A program made the position numbers and the translations under genes. Positions 16,219-24,443 of a stretch of 49,955 nt of DNA are shown one piece after another. The DNA comes from an uncultured bacterium (lineage in GTDB: Bacteria; Bacillota; Clostridia; Oscillospirales; Oscillospiraceae): the NCBI GenBank assembly GCA_947073515.1, contig CAMTMC010000015.1:1-49955 (forward strand). Reading direction: 5' to 3'. Positions within the stretch are counted from its first letter, which is position 1. Each line of letters opens with the position of its first letter. The notes below the pieces were generated by a model. That model had not been told where the DNA came from, did not search any database, and saw nothing but the letters and a program-made list of their open reading frames with translations.

Positions 16219-18174
16219 CTATTGGGGCAGCACATTCCGCCTTAGGCTGGTATAGGCCAGCAGGATATAAACACCGTAGATCAGGAAAAAGACAGCCAAG
16301 GCGGCGGCGGCGATTACACCAGGGCTGCTCATTCCCACCATCACCCCCGGTTCGGGGGCATGAGACAAGTTAAGGAGAAAGGGTACGCCGATCAGCACAG
16401 GGGGGACGGCGGGCAGGGCGTAGTAGATGGCAAACTGACGGCCCAAGGCCTTTGCCATCTCCCGGCGGCCCATGCCCAGCTTTTGCAGGAGCTGGAACTG
16501 CCGCTTATACCGCTCTGTCTCGCTGAGCTGCTGGATGGTGAGGATGGTGGCGGCGGTCATGGTGAGGGCCAGAGCCAGAAAGAAAAGAGGAAATACGCAC
16601 AGGACGGTTTGAGCTGCCATATCTGCCTCCTCTTGGGCTTTGGTATGGATTTCGTCATAGCTTGGGTTCAGACCCTTCGCCCCCAGCCCGTAGTTGATGT
16701 CGCACAGTTCGTTGAATTGCGCCTCCGTCACTGGCTGGACTGTTTTTGCCGCATAGGCGTGGTGAAACACCGGAAGCCCCTCCGTCGCTTCGTCTGGTAC
16801 TACGAGGATATACCGCGCCCCATTGCCCGTGTCGTAATTTTGCAGCAGGTGTTCCGTATGGACACCGCCGGGAATCAGGTTGAGGCCGCCCAAGGAGATG
16901 GGCTGGGTATAGCCGGTCATGTGCTTTTCCAGGTAGCCCCTACAGTGGATGAGATACTCCCCCGGCTTTAATTCCACCGCCGGATAGCCGGCGATGGTGC
17001 GGAGAGCGGCATAGTCGCTATAGCGCAGCACCGGGTCACGGTCGAAGTAGCGATAATAGTCCTCACCCCCGCTTTCCACATAGTCCATGACCTGGCTATC
17101 CTTTGCTTGGTAGATGCTGTAGGATAGCTCCTGTTCCACGGAGATGTTAGCCTGGATATAATCCAGATAATCCTGGCTGAGAGGTTCATCACCGGCAACG
17201 CCGATATACAGGTCGAAACAGGCACTTTCCGCCGCGCGACCCGCAAAAAGCCCCCGGAACATCATCCCCGAACCTTCAGAGATCAGGGTGGCGGTGAATA
17301 TCAGGGAAATGACAGCCATGAGCGTCCCCATCGTAGCCAGCTTGGAAGTAAGGGTGCGAAACACCAACAAGTTTTCTCCCTGGTATTTCCGGGCTGGCCG
17401 CTTGTCGAAGAAGGCGGGGACCCCGGAGGCGAAGCTGAGGAAGAAGCCAAACAAAAACAGGATTAGGCACCCCGCCCCAACCATCCCCAGGAGGGCGTCC
17501 CGTGCCATCATCAGGCCGGTCCCAACGGCGCCCAGCACAATGGAGGCTCCAAACACCCAGCGGCGCTTTCTGCCTGTTTGGATCACCACACCCTCATTTT
17601 GCCTGTCAAAATAAACCAGGTCGTGGATTTTGGCCTTGCGGATATACCTCCGGCTACGGCCCAGGGCGCAGAGATAGATCAGGCCGAAGCAGGCCGCCGT
17701 CAGCCCTAGGGCGGGGAGGGAGAAGCCGAAGGAGAAGTGGTAGGGCAGCTGAAACAGGGCCAGGGTCATGGCCCGGAAGGCCTGGTAGAGCAGCCCGCCC
17801 AGCACCGTCCCCAGCGCCAGGGCGCAGCCCCCCACGGCCAGGTTCTCCAGGAAGAACAGCCGGGCCACCTGCCTGCTCTCCAGGCCAATGAGCAGATAAG
17901 CGCCCAGCTCCCGGCTCCGGCGCAGGAGCATGAATTTCGTGGCATAGGCCACCAGCCAGCCGAAGACGCACACCACCACCACGGTGGCCATGGCGATCAT
18001 AAGGGGCAGCGTTTTCATCATGATGGACAGGGCGGCGATCTCCCGGGAGAAAGTCAAGGCGTTGAAGGAGTAGAGCAGGGCGGCGGCCATCACCACCGTG
18101 ACAAAGTAGACCAGGTAGTCCTTGGCCTGGCGCTTGGCGTTGCGCAGGGAGAGCTCAGATAACGTCACTGACAT
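16219..18174 (-). CDS. BceB-type ABC transporter permease
   Basis: The 651-residue permease has the BceB/VraG plan. One helix comes first (YLVYFVTVVMAAALLYSF), then an FtsX-like group of helices to about residue 300. A large extracellular domain follows (about 310-520, containing the FDLYIGVAGDEPLSQDYLDYI region), then a final helix group with TERYKRQFQLLQKLGMGRRE. Such permeases sense and relieve antimicrobial peptides such as bacitracin-type compounds and signal to an intramembrane kinase. It overlaps the ATPase gene by 20 nt, and its ATG at 18174 is preceded by GGGGGG. It is the last gene of the regulator-kinase-ATPase-permease operon. The peptide recognised is not known. Confidence 0.87.
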   Translation of the reverse strand: MSVTLSELSLRNAKRQAKDYLVYFVTVVMAAALLYSFNALTFSREIAALSIMMKTLPLMIAMATVVVVCVFGWLVAYATKFMLLRRSRELGAYLLIGLESRQVARLFFLENLAVGGCALALGTVLGGLLYQAFRAMTLALFQLPYHFSFGFSLPALGLTAACFGLIYLCALGRSRRYIRKAKIHDLVYFDRQNEGVVIQTGRKRRWVFGASIVLGAVGTGLMMARDALLGMVGAGCLILFLFGFFLSFASGVPAFFDKRPARKYQGENLLVFRTLTSKLATMGTLMAVISLIFTATLISEGSGMMFRGLFAGRAAESACFDLYIGVAGDEPLSQDYLDYIQANISVEQELSYSIYQAKDSQVMDYVESGGEDYYRYFDRDPVLRYSDYAALRTIAGYPAVELKPGEYLIHCRGYLEKHMTGYTQPISLGGLNLIPGGVHTEHLLQNYDTGNGARYILVVPDEATEGLPVFHHAYAAKTVQPVTEAQFNELCDINYGLGAKGLNPSYDEIHTKAQEEADMAAQTVLCVFPLFFLALALTMTAATILTIQQLSETERYKRQFQLLQKLGMGRREMAKALGRQFAIYYALPAVPPVLIGVPFLLNLSHAPEPGVMVGMSSPGVIAAAALAVFFLIYGVYILLAYTSLRRNVLPQ

Positions 18175-18913
18175 CACCCCCCAGCGCGGCCAGCACATCC
18201 AGGATCTCATGGTAGAACACCGGCCGGCCCCGGTCCCCCCGGAGCAGCTCGTTGAACACCCGGCCATCCTTCAGGAACAGCACCCGCTTGGCGTAGCTGG
18301 CGCTGTAGGCGTCGTGGGTGACCATAAGGATGGTAGCGCCCATGTCCCGGTTCATAGCGGACATGATCTCCAGCAGGTTCTTGGACGCCTTGGAGTCCAG
18401 CGCCCCGGTGGGCTCGTCGGCCAGGAGCAGGGACTGCCCCGCCACCATGGCCCGGGCGCAGGCGGCCCGCTGCTTCTGTCCGCCGGAAACCTGATAGGGG
18501 AATTTCTCCAGGATGTCGGAGATGCCCAGCTTTCCAGCCATCTCCCGCACCCGGTTTTGTACCGCCCCGGGGTCCCGGTGGTTCAATGAGAGCGCCAGAC
18601 CGATGTTCTCCTCAATGGTCAGGGTGTCCAGCAGGTTGAAGTCCTGAAACACGAAACCCAGCCGCTCCCGGCGGAACTTGGCCAGCTCACGTTCCGACAG
18701 GTCGGCCACGCTCACCCCGTCCAGGAGGATTTTCCCGGCGCTGACGGTGTCAATGGTGGAGATACAGTTGAGCAGGGTGGTCTTGCCCGAGCCGGAGGCC
18801 CCCATGATGGCCAGGAACTCCCCGGCCTCCACATCAAAGCTCACCCGGTCCAGGGCTTTGGTGACGTTATTTTTGTTTCCGTAATATTTTTCGATGTTCT
18901 GTACTTGCAGCAT
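18155..18913 (-). CDS. BceA-type ABC transporter ATPase
   Basis: This 252-residue MacB/LolD-like ATPase has Walker A GASGSGKTTLLNC, the signature VSGGQKQRAACARAM, Walker B LLLADEPTGALD and the switch VTHDAYSASYAKR. It drives the permease encoded downstream and forms the sensory transporter with it. AAAGGAGG precedes the ATG. The inverted repeat at 18990-19007, overlapping the end of the kinase gene, is in position to control transcription of this ATPase-permease pair. Confidence 0.9.
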   Translation of the reverse strand: MLQVQNIEKYYGNKNNVTKALDRVSFDVEAGEFLAIMGASGSGKTTLLNCISTIDTVSAGKILLDGVSVADLSERELAKFRRERLGFVFQDFNLLDTLTIEENIGLALSLNHRDPGAVQNRVREMAGKLGISDILEKFPYQVSGGQKQRAACARAMVAGQSLLLADEPTGALDSKASKNLLEIMSAMNRDMGATILMVTHDAYSASYAKRVLFLKDGRVFNELLRGDRGRPVFYHEILDVLAALGGDVSDVI

Positions 18914-18989
18914 ATGGTTTGCCTCCTTTGCTTGTGGACATATGTTACACCAAAAGCGAAGGCTGTTGTATCGAAGTGATATTGATTTT

Positions 18990-19007
18990 CCTTACAATTT
19001 TGTAAGG
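18990..19007. promoter_or_regulatory. BceR-box-like inverted repeat
   Basis: CCTTACAATTTTGTAAGG is a perfect 18-bp palindrome. It contains TTACA-N4-TGTAA, the pattern known for BceR-type response regulators. It overlaps the last codons and the stop of the kinase gene, 77 nt upstream of the ATPase start. I could not assign a -10 element with confidence. Confidence 0.72.
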
Positions 19008-20002
19008 TTCTCTTTTGTGGGAAAGGTGAGGGTCACGGTGGTTCGCTTTCCTTCCTCAGAGGCAATCTCCAGCCCAAGGTCCAGGAACCTTGACAGTTTT
19101 CCGCACAGGTACAGGCCCATACCGGTGGAACCGCCCCGGCTGCGTCCGTTGCTTCCGGTAAAGCCCCGGTCAAACACACGGGGCAGCTCGTGGGCGGGGA
19201 TGCCAATGCCATTGTCTGAGACGGTCAGCCGCACCTGCTTTCCAAGAGGGGCGGCTGAGATTGTGATGACCGGGGCCTCTCCCCGGTAACGGGCGGCGTT
19301 TTGAAGAAGCTGCCCTAAGATAAAGACCGCCCACTTTTCATCGGTATAGACGGCGTGGTCCAGCCCGTCCATCTCTACCCGGATGCCGCTCTGAATCAGC
19401 AGAGAACGATGATTTTCAACCGCCTGGGCAGCAACTTTTCCCAAGTCTATCTGTCTAAGCAGGCAATCCTGTTCCGGGCTTTCCGCCCGGGCGTAGAACA
19501 AGGCCCGCTCCACGTGCTCCTCGATCCGGACCAGCTCCCCGGTGAGCCTGCGGTGGGCGGGCCCGTCCAGCTCCCGGCAGATGAGCCGGGCGGCGGTAAT
19601 GGGGGCTTTGATTTCATGCACCCATCGCTCCACATATTCCCGGTACTCCCGCTGGGATGCCCGGGCGTCGGACACCGCCCCTGTCATGGCCCGGCCCGCC
19701 CGGCGGGTCAGGTCAAAGAGCCGCCGTTCATAGAGATTTTTGGGAGGCGGGACGCACTCGGTAAAGAGATACTTCTGATCCAGCCCCTCCAGAATGTCCT
19801 CCAGCTCCTGGAGGCGGGCCCGCTGGCGGAGGAAGTCAGACAGCCCCGCCGCCGCAAAAACCAGCAGCAGGGCCAGGGACAGGATCACCAGCACCCCCGG
19901 CTGGGTGCCGGTGGCCCAGAGGAAGAGGGCCGCCACCCCGGCGCAGACCAGCCAAAGGGCGATCCGCCCCAGCCGGTCGGATAAAAACTCCCAAAGCGTC
20001 AT
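18992..20002 (-). CDS. Intramembrane-sensing histidine kinase (BceS type)
   Basis: The 336-residue kinase has two N-terminal helices (about residues 13-30 and 37-53) separated by only a few residues (TGTQPG), so it has almost no outside domain. That is the mark of intramembrane-sensing kinases that read the activity of a partner ABC transporter. The phosphorylation motif is WVHEIKAPI (His129), followed by the N-box QLLQNAARY and the G-boxes DNGIGIP and GSTGMGLYL. It overlaps the regulator gene by 4 nt (ATGA). The signal is inferred to be peptide flux through the permease encoded at 16219-18174. Confidence 0.88.
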   Translation of the reverse strand: MTLWEFLSDRLGRIALWLVCAGVAALFLWATGTQPGVLVILSLALLLVFAAAGLSDFLRQRARLQELEDILEGLDQKYLFTECVPPPKNLYERRLFDLTRRAGRAMTGAVSDARASQREYREYVERWVHEIKAPITAARLICRELDGPAHRRLTGELVRIEEHVERALFYARAESPEQDCLLRQIDLGKVAAQAVENHRSLLIQSGIRVEMDGLDHAVYTDEKWAVFILGQLLQNAARYRGEAPVITISAAPLGKQVRLTVSDNGIGIPAHELPRVFDRGFTGSNGRSRGGSTGMGLYLCGKLSRFLDLGLEIASEEGKRTTVTLTFPTKENLTKL

Positions 20003-20667
20003 AGCTGATACCCCATTCCCCGCCGGGTTTTGATGGCGTCCGCCAGGCCGATCCCCGCCAATTTCCCCCGCAGCCGGGTCATGTTGACACTGAGGGTGTT
20101 GTCATCAATATAGATCTGGTTGTCCCATAGGGCGTCAATCAGATCGGCTCTTGAAACGATTTGTCCCGCATGGGCCATCAGGCAGGCTAAAATTTGCAGC
20201 TCGTTCCGGGTCAGCTCCACCGCCCTCCCGCCGGCCGACACAGTCCCTTTGGTCAGGCTCAGGCGCAGCGCCCCGGCATCCAGAATATCAGACGGTTCCG
20301 GCTCACCAGAGCACCGGCGCAGCACCGCCTTGATACGGGCCAGCAGGACAGGGACGCTGTAGGGCTTGGTGATATAGTCGTCCCCACCCAGGCTCAGCGC
20401 CCTCGCCTCATCCACGCCGGCGTCCCGGCTGGTGACAAAAATCACCGGCGCCGGGACCGCTCTCCGAAGCCCGGCGCACAGGGAGAATCCATCCTTCCCT
20501 GGCAGGCCAATATCCAACAGGATCAGATCCGGGTTTTCCCGGGCCGCCTGGGCCGGCACATCGGTGAACCGTGTCAGCGCCACTGGCGTGTAGCCCTCGT
20601 TTTCCAAAAGCAGCGCCAATTCCTCCCGAATGGCCGGATCGTCCTCAATAATCATGATTTTTCGCAT
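19999..20667 (-). CDS. OmpR-family response regulator (BceR type)
   Basis: A 222-residue regulator with a receiver domain (MRKIMIIEDDPAIREELALL, phospho-acceptor in LILLDIGLPG, FVTSRD, DDYITKPY) and a winged-helix DNA-binding domain (ELTRNELQILACLMAH... RLRGKL... RRGMGYQL). It should be phosphorylated by the kinase encoded next and bind the palindrome at 18990-19007. The start at 20667 is the beginning of the receiver fold and has GGGGGTGG upstream; codons further upstream are open but unrelated to the family. Confidence 0.9.
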   Translation of the reverse strand: MRKIMIIEDDPAIREELALLLENEGYTPVALTRFTDVPAQAARENPDLILLDIGLPGKDGFSLCAGLRRAVPAPVIFVTSRDAGVDEARALSLGGDDYITKPYSVPVLLARIKAVLRRCSGEPEPSDILDAGALRLSLTKGTVSAGGRAVELTRNELQILACLMAHAGQIVSRADLIDALWDNQIYIDDNTLSVNMTRLRGKLAGIGLADAIKTRRGMGYQL

Positions 20668-20692
20668 ATCGCCACCCCCTGTCGTTCCCCCT

Positions 20693-20722
20693 ATCCTAAC
20701 ACGGACGGCGTGTCTTTGTCCA
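20693..20722 (-). promoter_or_regulatory. Promoter candidate of the BceRSAB-like operon
   Basis: Minus-strand TGGACA (20722-20717) and TAGGAT (20698-20693), 18 bp apart, lie 26 nt before the regulator start. A GGGGCGG/CCGCCCC hairpin at 20737-20752 just upstream separates it from the neighbouring operon. Confidence 0.5.
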
Positions 20723-20766
20723 GAAGCGGCCGGCATGGGGCGGCTCCGCCCCACGCCCCTCCTCTG

Positions 20767-21642
20767 TTACGGGGCGAGAAATGACAATTTAATTTCCAGC
20801 CTGCCACCGGTGATCCGGGCGGATACCCGCCCATTCATCCGCTCCATCAGCTCCCGCACGATGGACAGGCCCAGGCCGGCCCCGCCCTTCCCCCGGGCGG
20901 GGCTGCTCTGGTAGAACCGGTCAAACAGGTGCTCCGGGTCGGGCCTGGGGCCGGGGGGTAGCTGATTGGAAAAGCAGATCTCCCCCTCCCCGCAGGAGAT
21001 GGTCAGCCCCCCGCCGCCGTGGCGCAGGGCGTTGGCGATCAGGTTCCGGTACACCCGGCCCAGGGCCTCGGGGCTGGCCCAGACCGCCATGTCCTCCCGG
21101 TCAAACCGCAGTTCCGGCTCCACCCCCGCCGCCTTCAGCTGGGGATAAAACTCCGCCAGGGCGTCCCACAGGGGAGGCAGGGCCGCCATTTCCCCGCATT
21201 CCAGGGGTAGGGAGCCGCCCTGGAGGCGGGTGTAGAGGAACAGCTCGTCCAAAAGCTCCTCCAGTTCCTCCAGCCGCTTCCACACAATGCCCAGATACTC
21301 CCCCTGACGCTCCGGCTCCCCCTCCAGCAGCTGCAAGTAGCCCATGGCCCCGGCCAGGGGGGTACGGATGTCGTGGGAGACGCAGGCCATGGTGTATTTC
21401 AGTTCCCGCTCTCGCCGCTGGGTTTCCAGGCGGAGCTGCTGCCCCTCCTCCAGCCGCTGATTCACCGCCTGACACAGCCGCCGGGGCGCTGTGCCAGACA
21501 TACTTACCGTCAGGCGGAGGTTGCTCTCCGCCGGGGTCTCCTCCAGCGCCCGGGCCATCTCCAGCATTTGAGCCCGATAGGCCCACAGGCGAAACAGGGT
21601 GATCCCCAGGGCGGCCAGGGCCAGGATCAGGGCAGGCAGCAT
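20767..21642 (-). CDS. Sensor histidine kinase of a BcrAB-like module
   Basis: The 291-residue kinase has one N-terminal helix (MLPALILALAALGITLF), a coiled segment, and the phospho-acceptor motif CVSHDIRTPLAG (His90). The N-box is NLIANALRHGGG, followed by GGAGLGLSIVREL. A single helix and no outside domain suggest that it senses inside the membrane or cytoplasm, or through the permease. It ends an operon in which the response regulator comes first (23508-24182), then ATPase, permease and this kinase, 12 nt after the permease. Confidence 0.85.
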   Translation of the reverse strand: MLPALILALAALGITLFRLWAYRAQMLEMARALEETPAESNLRLTVSMSGTAPRRLCQAVNQRLEEGQQLRLETQRRERELKYTMACVSHDIRTPLAGAMGYLQLLEGEPERQGEYLGIVWKRLEELEELLDELFLYTRLQGGSLPLECGEMAALPPLWDALAEFYPQLKAAGVEPELRFDREDMAVWASPEALGRVYRNLIANALRHGGGGLTISCGEGEICFSNQLPPGPRPDPEHLFDRFYQSSPARGKGGAGLGLSIVRELMERMNGRVSARITGGRLEIKLSFLAP

Positions 21643-21654
21643 GGGAATTCCTCC

Positions 21655-22461
21655 TTAAATATCCCGCTTCTCCATGAGCAGCAGGCTTCCGATTCCGTAA
21701 ATAACCGCCCAGGCGATGGCCCAGGGCAAAATCATACCAATCGAAGCCAGCCCGGCTTCAGGCGTATAGACACCTTTTACCACGGCGGCCAGGAAATACT
21801 GCTCCACAGGAGGCCAGCGCAGCAGCCTCCCCAGCGTCGCCACAAGAGCCACCGTCAGCCCGCTCCCGGACACCAGGGACAGGATGATCCCCAGGGTGGT
21901 GCTCCGGGTCAGCAGGACCAAGGCCAGGGCCATCAGCCCAAAGGCCCAGTGGGGCAGCCACATCCAGAGCACATACTGTAAAATATCAGGAATTGAATCC
22001 GGCGCCGGGTGCATATGGACCAGCACAGGGGACACCAGCATCAGCAGGACGGATAAAATGGTAATGATTCCGCTGTAGATTCCTGTTAGTATAATTTTTG
22101 ACAGGATATAGTCCCGCCGGCGGGGATGGGCACAGCAGATATTTTTGATAGATCCGCTGGAAAAATCCCCGTTCACAAACAATGTCATGCCAATCCCGGT
22201 CATGACCAGCAAAAAGCCGCTCCCCAGGGTCTCGTGGGTCAGCTCCATCTGCGACATATTCTGGATATACTCGCTCATCATACGGTCACCCTCTGTGATC
22301 TCCGCCCCTTGGGCCTCCATGGCGTCCATGATTTCCGGATCCGCGACAGCGTACGCCATAACAGTCACCATAATCAGCAGAACAGCGGTCACGCCCAGGA
22401 TAATATAAAAGTTCCGGCTCTTGAACAGCCGCCGCAAGTCCATACGCAGCAGATTAAACAT
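21655..22461 (-). CDS. ABC-2 type permease (BcrB/lantibiotic-immunity-like)
   Basis: The 268-residue membrane protein has six helices, beginning LFKSRNFYIILGVTAVLLIMV and ending in AIAWAVIYGIGSLLLMEKRDI. An outside loop (about residues 45-90) separates the first two helices. Its start overlaps the ATPase gene by 8 nt. With that ATPase it forms a small exporter of the BcrAB/LanFEG kind, which protects against peptide antibiotics. The substrate is inferred from architecture alone, and a general ABC-2 exporter is possible. Confidence 0.82.
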   Translation of the reverse strand: MFNLLRMDLRRLFKSRNFYIILGVTAVLLIMVTVMAYAVADPEIMDAMEAQGAEITEGDRMMSEYIQNMSQMELTHETLGSGFLLVMTGIGMTLFVNGDFSSGSIKNICCAHPRRRDYILSKIILTGIYSGIITILSVLLMLVSPVLVHMHPAPDSIPDILQYVLWMWLPHWAFGLMALALVLLTRSTTLGIILSLVSGSGLTVALVATLGRLLRWPPVEQYFLAAVVKGVYTPEAGLASIGMILPWAIAWAVIYGIGSLLLMEKRDI

Positions 22462-23365
22462 GATCCGCTCCTCCCATCCGCTCCAGAAAGTAGCCCTCCA
22501 GATCCTGCCGGTGCAGGCCCATTTCCTCTATGACAATTCCAGCCTGGGCGAGAAGCTGCCCCACCGCCCTGGCGTCCACCGTCTCATAAATCCGGATCTC
22601 CCCCTCCGGCCGCATCTCCCACCGGGTGAGATGGAGCTCCCGCTCCAGCAGGGCCGCCGCCCTCTGGGGCTGGTCCGCTTTCAGGTGCAGATAGTCGGCG
22701 CATTTCCGCTCCAGCTCACCGGCGGTAATCTGCTCCACCATCCGGCCCCGTTGGATGATGCCGTACCGGGTGGCGATTTTGCTCAGCTCCCCCAGGATGT
22801 GGGAGCTGACCAGAATGGTCAGGCCCCGCTCCCGGTTCAGCCGCAGGAAAAGCTCCCGCATTTCCCGGATACCCTCCGGGTCCAGGCCGTTGATGGGCTC
22901 GTCCAGCAGCAGCAGGTCCGGCCCGCCCAGCAGGGCCAGGGCCACGCCCAGCCGCTGCCTCATGCCCATGGAGTAGTGTTTCACCGGCTTTTTCTCCTCA
23001 GGGGACAGGCCCACTGTCTCCAGAGTTTCCGCCACCTGCCGCTCCGGGCTGTCCAGCCCCAGCAGCGTGGCACACAGCCGCAGATTCTCCCTCCCGCCCA
23101 GGTCGGGGTACAGCCCCGGCCGCTCAATAAGGGCCCCCACCCGGCGGCGGGCCACCGAGTCCCGGACCGGCTTGCCGAAAATCAGCGCCTCCCCCTGGGT
23201 GGGCCGGGCCAGTCCACACAGGAGCTTCAGGGTGGTGGACTTGCCCGCTCCGTTCCGGCCGATGAAGCCGTAGATGTCCCCCTGTTCCACCGACAAATCC
23301 AGGTGGTCCACGGCCCAGCTGTCCTTGTAGCGCTTGGACAGCCCCCTTGTCTGTATCACTGTCAT
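22454..23365 (-). CDS. ABC transporter ATPase (BcrA-like)
   Basis: A 303-residue ATPase with Walker A GRNGAGKSTTLKLL, signature YSMGMRQRLGVALALLG, Walker B LLLLDEPINGLDPEG and switch VSSHILGEL. A C-terminal extension of about 85 residues matches the BcrA/drug-resistance subfamily. It pairs with the permease encoded next. AAAGGAGG lies before the ATG, and a promoter with three 11-bp-spaced repeats stands upstream (23397-23450), so the transporter can be transcribed apart from the regulator gene. Confidence 0.9.
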   Translation of the reverse strand: MTVIQTRGLSKRYKDSWAVDHLDLSVEQGDIYGFIGRNGAGKSTTLKLLCGLARPTQGEALIFGKPVRDSVARRRVGALIERPGLYPDLGGRENLRLCATLLGLDSPERQVAETLETVGLSPEEKKPVKHYSMGMRQRLGVALALLGGPDLLLLDEPINGLDPEGIREMRELFLRLNRERGLTILVSSHILGELSKIATRYGIIQRGRMVEQITAGELERKCADYLHLKADQPQRAAALLERELHLTRWEMRPEGEIRIYETVDARAVGQLLAQAGIVIEEMGLHRQDLEGYFLERMGGADHV

Positions 23366-23396
23366 AGGAAAACCTCCTTTTTTGTTTGCGGGCTCA

Positions 23397-23450
23397 GTTT
23401 AACAGACAAGTGCCCAAACATCGCAAAGGAAAGGTAAAGAAAGTGCAAAG
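23397..23450 (-). promoter_or_regulatory. Promoter with three 11-bp-spaced direct repeats before the BcrA-like gene
   Basis: On the minus strand CTTTGC, CTTTAC and CTTTGC occur with a constant 11-bp period (23450-23445, 23439-23434, 23428-23423). The last overlaps a -35-like TTGCGA (23426-23421), followed after 18 bp by TTAAAC (23402-23397). Helical-phase repeats abutting a -35 are typical of OmpR-family activator sites, so the regulator encoded at 23508-24182 is the likely ligand. Confidence 0.58.
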
Positions 23451-23507
23451 TTTACTTGTTGTCACGCTCGCTTTGGCCGCGCTCCAGTCCATCCGGGCCG
23501 GCTGAGC

Positions 23508-24182
23508 TCACGCCTCCGCCAGCTTAAATCCGATGCCCCACACGGTCTGGATGTAGCTGTCCGTGCCGGTGGGGCGCAGCTTGGCCCGGATGTTGCTGAT
23601 GTGGACGGTGATGGTCTTGTCCTCCACGGCGTAGTCCTCCCGCCAAACCGCCTCATAGATCTGCTGCTTGGTAAACACCCGCTTGGGCCGGCCCGCCAGC
23701 AGTTCTACAATTTTAAACTCGTGGGCGGTGAGGTTCACCGGCTGGCCGGCGACGGTGAGGGTCATCTCCTCCAGATCCAGCGCCCAGTCCCGGTAGCGCA
23801 GAAGCGCCCCTCCGGGGGCGGCGCTGGCGTGGCGGAGCTGCACCAGGATCCTGGCCCACAGCTCCTCCAGCTGGTAGGGCTTGGTGAGGTAGTCGTCCGC
23901 CCCCAGGCCCAGCAGCTCCACCTTGTCGGACAGCTCGGTTTTGGCGGAGAGGACGATCACCGGCACTTGGCTGGTTTTGCGGATCTCTTCAATCAGCCCG
24001 CCCCCGGACAGGCCGGGCAGCATCAGATCCACCAGCAGCAGGTCGGCGCCCCCCGCCTGCCAGAGCAGCCGGCCCTCTGTGCCGGAAAAGGCCTGGAGGC
24101 ACTGGCAGTCCTGCCGCCGCAGGTATTCGGCGGTGGAGTTGTTGATATCGGTATCATCTTCAATGATCAGAATACGGGGCAT
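23508..24182 (-). CDS. OmpR-family response regulator of the BcrAB-like module
   Basis: The 224-residue regulator has a receiver domain (MPRILIIEDDTDINNSTAEY, phospho-acceptor in LLLVDLMLPG, VLSAKTELSDK, DDYLTKPYQ) and a winged-helix domain (NLTAHEFKIVELLAGRPKRV... HISNIRAKL... WGIGFKLAEA). Start at 24182 follows GAGGAGG; open codons upstream do not fit the family. A 142-nt gap with a promoter separates it from the ATPase gene, so it may be made at a basal level and then switch on the transporter and the distal kinase. Confidence 0.9.
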   Translation of the reverse strand: MPRILIIEDDTDINNSTAEYLRRQDCQCLQAFSGTEGRLLWQAGGADLLLVDLMLPGLSGGGLIEEIRKTSQVPVIVLSAKTELSDKVELLGLGADDYLTKPYQLEELWARILVQLRHASAAPGGALLRYRDWALDLEEMTLTVAGQPVNLTAHEFKIVELLAGRPKRVFTKQQIYEAVWREDYAVEDKTITVHISNIRAKLRPTGTDSYIQTVWGIGFKLAEA

Positions 24183-24274
24183 GGGACGGCCTCCTCGTTG
24201 ACACGGTATAGGGCGGGACCCGCCGGCCCAAAAAAATCGGGCTTTGAGCATGCGGCGTTTCCGGCTCGGCTTTC

Positions 24275-24303
24275 AGCATACATGATTTTCCGGCTGTTTT
24301 CAA
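24275..24303 (-). promoter_or_regulatory. Promoter of the 23508-24182 regulator gene
   Basis: Minus-strand TTGAAA (24303-24298) and TATGCT (24280-24275), 17 bp apart, leave a leader of about 85 nt. Confidence 0.55.
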
Positions 24304-24381
24304 GAAAAATACCGTGGTTTCACACCAGATACGGCGGGCAGGCGCCCCTCGTCCGGAGTGTGCCCCAGCCTTTGATTTTAG

Positions 24382-24410
24382 TTGAAATCTCTCAAGCAGA
24401 GTGCTATAAT
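24382..24410 (+). promoter_or_regulatory. Promoter of the solute-binding protein/chemoreceptor operon
   Basis: TTGAAA (24382-24387) and TATAAT (24405-24410) with 17-bp spacing make a strong sigma-A promoter 34 nt before the start at 24444. Confidence 0.78.
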
Positions 24411-24443
24411 ATTTCCGCTATTTATTCGGAGGAGTGGTAAACA

